Part shown: positions 14,204 through 18,970 of the stretch, piece by piece
Position numbering within the stretch: position 1 is the stretch's first letter
Layout of the letters: each line of letters begins with the position of its first letter
Assembly (NCBI GenBank): GCA_036004405.1
Contig: DASYRM010000193.1
Coordinates: 1 to 18,970, forward strand
Length of the DNA: 18,970 nucleotides
Direction of reading: 5' to 3'
Source of the DNA: DASYRM01 sp036004405
GTDB taxonomy: Bacteria; Acidobacteriota; Vicinamibacteria; Vicinamibacterales; UBA2999
The notes under the pieces: generated by a model
Told to the model about the DNA's origin: nothing
The model's input: only the letters and a program-made list of their open reading frames with translations
The model's database searches: none
Translations under genes and position numbers: made by a program

Positions 14204-15940
14204 CTAGAACCCGTAGCTGACCGACAACTGGACCACCACGTGGTTGAACGCGGAGGCCACGTCCTGATAGTTGGCCTGGGTGCGGATCGACACGCGCTCG
14301 CCCGCGCGCAGGCGGATTCCGAGATAGCCCTCGGACGATCCGGTGCGATGAGAGAAGTCGCGGGTGCTGGAGTCTTCGAGCTGCTGCCGGCCCACGCCCG
14401 CCTCACCGAAGATGGAAAGGGAGCCGCCCACCGGAACGGTGGCGTCGAGCCGGGCCATCTGGTTGAAGAATCGCAACGGCGAGAAGTACCCGCCGATTCC
14501 AGGCGCGTTCACGCCGTCACCGGGATTGATTGAGGGAAACCCACCGAGATCCAGGCGGTAGGACATCCAGTTGAGCGAGTAGCCCGGTCGCAGCGTCACC
14601 ACGCCGGCATGGAAGCTCCTGCCGGCGACGGCAAGCAGTTCCTGGCGCGAGTTGTTCGCAACGTTCTCACCGCGGATCCACCCGGCGGTCCCCTGTCCCC
14701 ACACGTCCCAGCCACCACCGAGGCGGGCACTGCCGCCGGCGATGACTTGATTGACGAACGAGGGGCCGTAGAACCTGTCGCCGCTCTGCTCGCCGGCCAG
14801 CGACAAACGCGACGAGAACAGTTGCTCGCGCGAGGCGCCCAGGCGCAGCTCATAGCGGTCGTGAACCGCGATCTGGAATTGGCTGCGCCCCGTGAGCCTT
14901 CGCCCGGCGCGGTCGAATTCATGCGACACCAGATCGCCACTCAGGCGAACGCGATTGCCGACCGGGGTGTCGAGTCCCGCGCCGGCGAATCGATCGCGGC
15001 TCGAGCCGGCGCCGTTGCGATGCCACGCCTGCGCGCCTGTCACCGACAGCTCGAGGTCGCCGCCGGTTGGATGGAATACCAGCCGCAGCGGAACCGAGGA
15101 CGACTCGACTTTCGTCGACGCAGGATCACCCGATTCGGTGCTCGCCTCGGTCGCCATTTCAAGCGACGGACGAAGCCCGCGCCGCACCAACCGCGAGCTC
15201 TGAAGCGCCGCCTCGTTCGCCGGGTCTATGGCAAGTAACCGTTCATATTCCTCGAGCGCGCGTGCCGGCCGGCCGATGTCGGCGTAGACCTGAGCGCGGA
15301 CACGAAACGCGTCCGGCGTCTCGAGTGCGCCCGCCGGCGACGACGACAACATTTTCAGCGACGCGCGCGCGCGCCCACTCCACGAGAGGAGGCGGCCCAG
15401 TCCAACCGCGGCGTCCACCGACTGCGGATCGTCGCGAAGTACGCGCGAGTACAGGCTGTGGGATTCGTCTCGAGTCGCCGGGGTCCACGACAGGACTTCC
15501 GCCAGCTTGAGACGCGCCGACGTCCGCATCGGCTCCCCCGCGAGCAGCGCTCTCAGCCGCTGAATCGCCTCGGCGCGCGTCTGTGGATCCCACGACAGCA
15601 CCTCCGCCAAGGTTTCCGCCGCGTCGTTTCGTTGTGGCGCCTGGTCCAGAACGCGCCTGAGGTGCGCGACGCCGTCGGCTCTGGTCTGAACGTTCCACGT
15701 CAGCACGCGTCCGAGCTCGAACCGCGCATTGGCGTCTTCGGGGCCATCCGACACGATCGCCTGCAGCGCGGCGATTCCTTGCGCACGCGTCTCGAGCCGC
15801 CACGTCAGCCGGGTCGCGTCCTCCACCGACAGCCGCTCGTGTGTCGCTGGAACCGGCGTCTGTGCGAGACAAGGATTCGTGACCCACAGCTGACAGGCAA
15901 GCCCGATGAGCACAACTGCGGGCGTGGGACAGCGGCTCAC
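14204..15940 (-). CDS. BcsC-like TPR / outer-membrane beta-barrel polysaccharide exporter
   Basis: The chosen start is the GTG at 15940: it overlaps the upstream synthase stop (GTGA), has AGAGGAAGG nearby, and gives a good signal peptide (VVLIGLACQLWVTNPCLAQ). An in-frame ATG at 15988 would put 16 charged residues before it. The 578-residue product has about five 35-residue TPR-like repeats (roughly 40-215) with the recurring core LSWDPQTRAEA / LTWNVQTRADG / LSWTPATRDES, then a further helical pair (ALEEYERLLAIDPANEAAL). From about 265 it becomes a beta-strand-rich, aromatic, barrel-like domain ending SVSYGF, with the terminal Phe of outer-membrane proteins. This is a compact version of BcsC, which takes nascent glucan across the periplasm and outer membrane; E. 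coli BcsC is about twice as long with many more TPRs. It follows the synthase directly, supporting the role. Confidence 0.8.
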   Translation of the reverse strand: MSRCPTPAVVLIGLACQLWVTNPCLAQTPVPATHERLSVEDATRLTWRLETRAQGIAALQAIVSDGPEDANARFELGRVLTWNVQTRADGVAHLRRVLDQAPQRNDAAETLAEVLSWDPQTRAEAIQRLRALLAGEPMRTSARLKLAEVLSWTPATRDESHSLYSRVLRDDPQSVDAAVGLGRLLSWSGRARASLKMLSSSPAGALETPDAFRVRAQVYADIGRPARALEEYERLLAIDPANEAALQSSRLVRRGLRPSLEMATEASTESGDPASTKVESSSVPLRLVFHPTGGDLELSVTGAQAWHRNGAGSSRDRFAGAGLDTPVGNRVRLSGDLVSHEFDRAGRRLTGRSQFQIAVHDRYELRLGASREQLFSSRLSLAGEQSGDRFYGPSFVNQVIAGGSARLGGGWDVWGQGTAGWIRGENVANNSRQELLAVAGRSFHAGVVTLRPGYSLNWMSYRLDLGGFPSINPGDGVNAPGIGGYFSPLRFFNQMARLDATVPVGGSLSIFGEAGVGRQQLEDSSTRDFSHRTGSSEGYLGIRLRAGERVSIRTQANYQDVASAFNHVVVQLSVSYGF

Positions 15941-18234
15941 GCGGCCTTCCTCTCTGCTTCCGCGGAGTCGGCGTAGAGATGCTTCCACAGGTCCTTGTTC
16001 TGCTGGCCGTCCACGTGCACGAACGTCAACCCGAGCACGGCCTGCGCTCGCTCCGCACGCACGTTCACGACCTGCACCTGGAATGTCGTCTGCTCGTACT
16101 GATTCCAGCTGACGGTCACAACCGCCGTCGCGCCCTCGGACGGTGCCTCGTCGCGCGAGAGGCTGATGCCGATGCCGGCATGACTGATGTCTACCGCGCG
16201 AGCCGTGATGTCACGCCCGTCGGATCGGCTCAGGACCACCGGCAAGTCGACGTCAAATCGTGGCGCCCGACGTTGCAGCGCCCGTCGCCGTGCAAACACC
16301 TGGACCAGCGACCGCAGGACACGGCCAAGATGTTCCGGCGCGGCCATCGGCGGCGCGTCCTCGACCCGCCATGAGTCCGGCGCCGAAAACATCAGCTCGA
16401 TCAACCGGCGGTGCTGTTCCATGGTGCGATCGACGATGCGCACGGCAGCAATTACCTCGCCGTTGCGAAGCTCGCTTCTCACCAGTCGACCTCGCGTCGT
16501 GACCGAGCGGCCTTCGCGTGAGGTGATCGTGAGGTCGAACGTCTGCGGCAGCGGCATGGGACGATCGAGCCGCAGCGACACGCCGTTCTCCGACAGATCG
16601 ATCGACGTGGCCCCGACGCTCATGTCCGGCCACGTCAGGTGACAGGCATGGCGGCGCGCGAGTCGCGGCGCCACCCGCCGCTGCGCCGGCTGTCTCAGCA
16701 ACAGCAAGCCGAATGACAGGACCACGAGGTTGTACAGCGACCACGATGCGTTGACGAGAATTGGCTCGAGATCAGCACCTGACCTCGCCGAGAACGCCCC
16801 TTTCACCAGCCCGGCGATCAGCAAGGTCACCAGCGCCGCCATGGGCCAGCCTTGCCACACCCCGCGCTTCCCGCGGCGTTCGGCGTTCTGCCCCTTGGGC
16901 GTCACGGCGAAGTGCACCTTCGTTCCCGTCCACGGAAACGTCACGGCGCTCACCGCCAGCTGCACGGCGATACACGCTTCGTAGATGTCCGACCAGAAGA
17001 CCCGGCGTGTGCCCCGGGTAACCAGCGAGAATGCGGCCGCGGAGATGAAGAGGTGCGGCAGGTAGTACGACAACAGATCCCAGACGCTCCTGACGATCAG
17101 CGGCCGCACCCCGAACAGCAGGAAGGACAGCGGCGCAAGCAGGAAGATGATGCGCGGAATGCCGTACAGCCAGTACCAGAGCGTCGCCAGGTAATGAATG
17201 CGCTGCGCCAGCGTCAGTCCAGACAGCCACAACCCGCCGCGGAGCAGCATCACCTGCATCATCCCGCGCGACCAGCGGCGCCGCTGCACGACGTAGGCAT
17301 CGAACGACTCGGGGGCGAGGCCGGCGGACAGATCCTTGTTTACGTATACCGATCGCCAGCCCTGGCTGTGCAGCAGCATCGACGTGTGCACGTCCTCGGT
17401 GATCGTCGTCATCGGCAAGCCGCCGATCGCTTCGATCGCCGATCGCCGCAGGATGGCCCCGGACCCGCAGTAGAAGCTCGCGTTGTAGACGTCGCGCCCC
17501 GGCTGCAGGATGTGGAAGAACATGTCCTGCTCGTTGGCGATGTAGGTCTGGCTGCGCAACCGATCCTGAAACAGATCGGGATTGAAGAAATGTTGCGGCG
17601 TCTGTAGCTGGGCGACGCCGGGATCACGGAAATGCCCCAGCGTCTCGGCCAGGAAGCTGCTCACCGGCACGTGGTCGGCGTCGAAGGTGACGATGAACTC
17701 GCCGGTCGTGCGCGCGATGGCGTGATTGAGATTCCCCGCCTTGGCGCCCTTGTTGTCGCCCCGGGTGATGTAGTTCACGCCGAGCGTCCTGCACAGCTCC
17801 GCCATCTCCGGCCGGCGGCCGTCGTCGAGCAGGTAGACCTGCTTGTTTCGATAGTCGATGGCCTGGCATCCGACCAAGGTCCGGGTGACGATGTCCGCGC
17901 CTTCGTTGTAGGAGGCGACGAAGATGTCGACGCTCGGGCAGAACATCTCGTCGGGAGGCGTCGTCGTGCGGTCCAGGCTGACCGTCGCGACCGAGTAGTG
18001 CTGCAGCAGCACGACGAAACCATAGAGCTCGGCGGCGAAGATGGCCAGGCTCATGACCGTTCCCCATCCGCCATCCCAATTCAGCGTCTCGCTGCCTCGC
18101 CACCACAGATAGCGAACCGTGGCCGCCAGATTGAGCGCCACGACGAGCGGACGCCACCGTGGGTGATGCGGCACCCATCGGGTCAGGGCCATCGTGCTGG
18201 CGAGCAGCAGGAACGGGAGAAGGAAGATGAGCAT
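15937..18234 (-). CDS. BcsA-like processive glycosyltransferase (family 2) with two tandem PilZ domains
   Basis: This 765-residue inner-membrane synthase is read from the ATG at 18234; the frame is open to a GTG at 18315, but the membrane helix begins right at MLIFLLPFLLLAS. Two N-terminal helices and a third near residue 50 precede the GT-2 domain, which has SYNEG, DD at 137-138, DAD at 185-187, FYCGSG, TED at 279-281 (catalytic base) and QRRRW at 317-321 (acceptor-binding), all typical of BcsA and of processive beta-glucan synthases. Four or more helices follow (about 335-510). A first PilZ domain (about 515-620) has RxxxR at 520-524 and DLSENG at 546-551; a second (about 650-745) has RxxxR at 655-659 and DISHAG at 682-687. 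BcsA normally has one. No bcsB was found, so the product may be cellulose or another beta-glucan. Confidence 0.9.
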   Translation of the reverse strand: MLIFLLPFLLLASTMALTRWVPHHPRWRPLVVALNLAATVRYLWWRGSETLNWDGGWGTVMSLAIFAAELYGFVVLLQHYSVATVSLDRTTTPPDEMFCPSVDIFVASYNEGADIVTRTLVGCQAIDYRNKQVYLLDDGRRPEMAELCRTLGVNYITRGDNKGAKAGNLNHAIARTTGEFIVTFDADHVPVSSFLAETLGHFRDPGVAQLQTPQHFFNPDLFQDRLRSQTYIANEQDMFFHILQPGRDVYNASFYCGSGAILRRSAIEAIGGLPMTTITEDVHTSMLLHSQGWRSVYVNKDLSAGLAPESFDAYVVQRRRWSRGMMQVMLLRGGLWLSGLTLAQRIHYLATLWYWLYGIPRIIFLLAPLSFLLFGVRPLIVRSVWDLLSYYLPHLFISAAAFSLVTRGTRRVFWSDIYEACIAVQLAVSAVTFPWTGTKVHFAVTPKGQNAERRGKRGVWQGWPMAALVTLLIAGLVKGAFSARSGADLEPILVNASWSLYNLVVLSFGLLLLRQPAQRRVAPRLARRHACHLTWPDMSVGATSIDLSENGVSLRLDRPMPLPQTFDLTITSREGRSVTTRGRLVRSELRNGEVIAAVRIVDRTMEQHRRLIELMFSAPDSWRVEDAPPMAAPEHLGRVLRSLVQVFARRRALQRRAPRFDVDLPVVLSRSDGRDITARAVDISHAGIGISLSRDEAPSEGATAVVTVSWNQYEQTTFQVQVVNVRAERAQAVLGLTFVHVDGQQNKDLWKHLYADSAEAERKAA

Positions 18235-18326
18235 CTCGGGACGTGCCACCGCTCGTAATCGGCAGCCAGAGCTCACCCCTGAGAGATGCAGCGGACTCGC
18301 GCCCCTGTCGCACACGGATGCACAGG

Positions 18327-18356
18327 GTGACAGGGTTCAGCGGCTCGTCGTCTAAT
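18327..18356 (+). promoter_or_regulatory. Candidate sigma-70 promoter, probably leaderless, for the thioesterase gene
   Basis: GTGACA (18327-18332, five of six to the -35 consensus), an 18-base spacer and TCTAAT (18351-18356, five of six to the -10) end seven bases before the ATG at 18363. The expected transcription start is therefore at or within a base or two of the start codon. The absence of any Shine-Dalgarno before that ATG fits leaderless translation. Confidence 0.5.
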
Positions 18357-18362
18357 GCGCCT

Positions 18363-18758
18363 ATGCCTTCAATCGAGGTCAAGCTGCGCGTCCGGTGGGC
18401 CGACTCCGACCCGGCGGGGCGCATCAACTTCCCGCGGTTCTTCGACTACATGGAGGACGGCGAAGCCGAGTTGATGCGGTCGTGCGGACTCTCGTACAGC
18501 CTGCTACCGCCAGGGTATGGCGTCCCGCGCGTCCATAGCGACTGCACGTTCAAGAAGATCCTGAACTACGACGTGCCGTTCACCATGCGGGTGAGCGTGG
18601 GCCGGCTCGGGAACAGCTCGATCCGCTACGAATACCAGTTCTTCACCGAAGGCGACCCGCCCGAACTGGCGGCCGAGGGATCGATGACGATCGTCGTGAT
18701 CAAGGACGGCCGGCCGATCGAGATTCCGGCGAACTGGCGCGCGGCCCTTTCGGCTTGA
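18363..18758 (+). CDS. Hotdog-fold acyl-CoA thioesterase (4-hydroxybenzoyl-CoA thioesterase-like)
   Basis: This 131-residue protein has the length of a single-hotdog 4HBT enzyme. Its N-terminus, VRWADSDPAGRINFPRFFDY, is the conserved active-site region; D16 matches the catalytic aspartate of 4-hydroxybenzoyl-CoA thioesterases, and the long hotdog helix follows (MEDGEAELMRSCG). The strands RVHSDCTFKKILNYDVPFTM, SIRYEYQFF and GSMTIVVIKDGRPIEIP complete the fold. Such enzymes hydrolyse acyl- or aroyl-CoA esters in the cytoplasm as homotetramers. The frame is open to an ATG at 18243, but homology begins only after 18363. The next gene on this strand begins like a ring-cleavage dioxygenase subunit, so an aromatic substrate is possible, but this is inference; 146 bases separate them. 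Confidence 0.85.
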   Translation: MPSIEVKLRVRWADSDPAGRINFPRFFDYMEDGEAELMRSCGLSYSLLPPGYGVPRVHSDCTFKKILNYDVPFTMRVSVGRLGNSSIRYEYQFFTEGDPPELAAEGSMTIVVIKDGRPIEIPANWRAALSA

Positions 18759-18845
18759 GCAGTACCCTGCGCGGGGCGTAGATTTCGCGCCGCTGCGAAG
18801 AATCCCGCGCTGTCACCATCCCCATGCGCGGATCTGCGGACGGGT

Positions 18846-18863
18846 CGAGGCCTGCAAGCCTCG
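18846..18863 (+). terminator. Short hairpin between the thioesterase and LigA-like genes (weak terminator or leader stem)
   Basis: CGAGGC (18846-18851) and GCCTCG (18858-18863) form a perfect 6-base stem with a 6-base loop. No U-run follows, so intrinsic termination is doubtful; it could equally be a leader element of the following gene. The rest of the 146-base gap (18759-18904) shows nothing recognisable apart from that gene's Shine-Dalgarno. Confidence 0.25.
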
Positions 18864-18904
18864 CAGCGCCCTTGCACTTCCTGGGCCGAGGGAGTGTCAC
18901 GTAG

Positions 18905-18970
18905 ATGACGTGGAGCAGGCACGATTATGAAGACATCCCGGGCACCTACGTCTTCGATGGCAAGCACGCA
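18905..18970 (+). CDS. LigA-like protocatechuate 4,5-dioxygenase alpha subunit, N-terminal fragment (cut by window end)
   Basis: Only 22 codons are visible, starting at an ATG with GAGGGAG (18888-18894) ten bases upstream. The peptide DYEDIPGTYVFDGKHA matches the conserved beginning of LigA-family proteins (DIPGTYVFDG followed by a basic Gly-Tyr-His-Leu segment in known members). In Sphingobium, LigA is the small alpha subunit that, with LigB, cleaves the protocatechuate ring extradiol (meta) using ferrous iron. Members also occur fused to or paired with LigB relatives acting on other catechols. The fragment is too short to decide substrate. It probably starts a new operon running off the right edge. 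Confidence 0.7.
   Translation, partial: MTWSRHDYEDIPGTYVFDGKHA

Noticed and set aside
12840..14207. 455-codon plus-strand frame inside the kinase gene.
   Set aside because: It is an alternative frame of the PD40 region, made almost only of Arg, Ala, Gly and His, with no start signal.
15938..15988. ATG at 15988 as the start of the exporter.
   Set aside because: It would place charged residues before the signal peptide and extend the overlap with the synthase; the GTG at 15940 has a Shine-Dalgarno and the common 4-base overlap.
18234..18315. GTG at 18315 as the start of the synthase.
   Set aside because: No Shine-Dalgarno precedes it, and the added 27 residues are polar with no similarity to the family; the ATG at 18234 lies directly before the first membrane helix.

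Overview
This 18.97 kb window is high-GC, densely coded chromosomal DNA. Its gene content points to an acidobacterium, most likely of the Vicinamibacteria type. The indicators are a PadR regulator followed by an 'acidobacterial duplicated orphan permease' (ADOP, two MacB/FtsX halves without an ATPase), an ECF sigma factor of the acidobacterial/planctomycete kind coupled to a Ser/Thr kinase with a PD40 propeller, and several secreted beta-propeller proteins. This assignment is inference from gene families; there is no rRNA in the window. No tRNA, rRNA, CRISPR array, insertion sequence or prophage was recognised, and no gene-free stretch exceeds about 150 bases.

Layout. (1) 1-1978, plus strand: the tail of a metallo-beta-lactamase-fold hydrolase, then two secreted proteins of unknown function that resemble each other (tandem paralogues). 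(2) 1991-3247, minus: a secreted NHL-repeat propeller. It is divergent from (3) 3359-6334, plus: padR and the ADOP permease, an operon with a palindrome lying over the padR start codon. (4) 6370-9321, minus: a large secreted HEXXH metallopeptidase / PD40 propeller / outer-membrane-barrel gene interrupted by one in-frame amber codon at codon 74. (5) 9401-10690, minus: an exported vanadium-dependent haloperoxidase-like (PAP2) protein. (6) 10763-14196, plus: ECF sigma factor and receptor kinase, overlapping by 4 bases. (7) 14204-18234, minus: a two-gene exopolysaccharide operon made of a BcsA-like glycosyltransferase with two tandem PilZ domains and a BcsC-like TPR/beta-barrel exporter, again overlapping by 4 bases. 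(8) 18363-18970, plus: a 4-hydroxybenzoyl-CoA-type thioesterase and the first 22 codons of a LigA-like protocatechuate 4,5-dioxygenase alpha chain.

How the genes work together. The clearest functional unit is the glucan-type polysaccharide operon. The synthase has two apparently intact c-di-GMP-binding motif sets, its partner looks like the outer-membrane exit pore, and no BcsB, BcsZ or BcsD is seen nearby on the visible side. The sigma/kinase pair looks like a self-contained signalling module. The thioesterase and LigA start may mark the edge of an aromatic-catabolism cluster running out of the window. I did not find a wholly new type of system. The observations most worth a second look are the lone amber codon, the double-PilZ synthase, the padR palindrome, a probable leaderless thioesterase promoter and an imperfect inverted repeat between the haloperoxidase and sigma genes.
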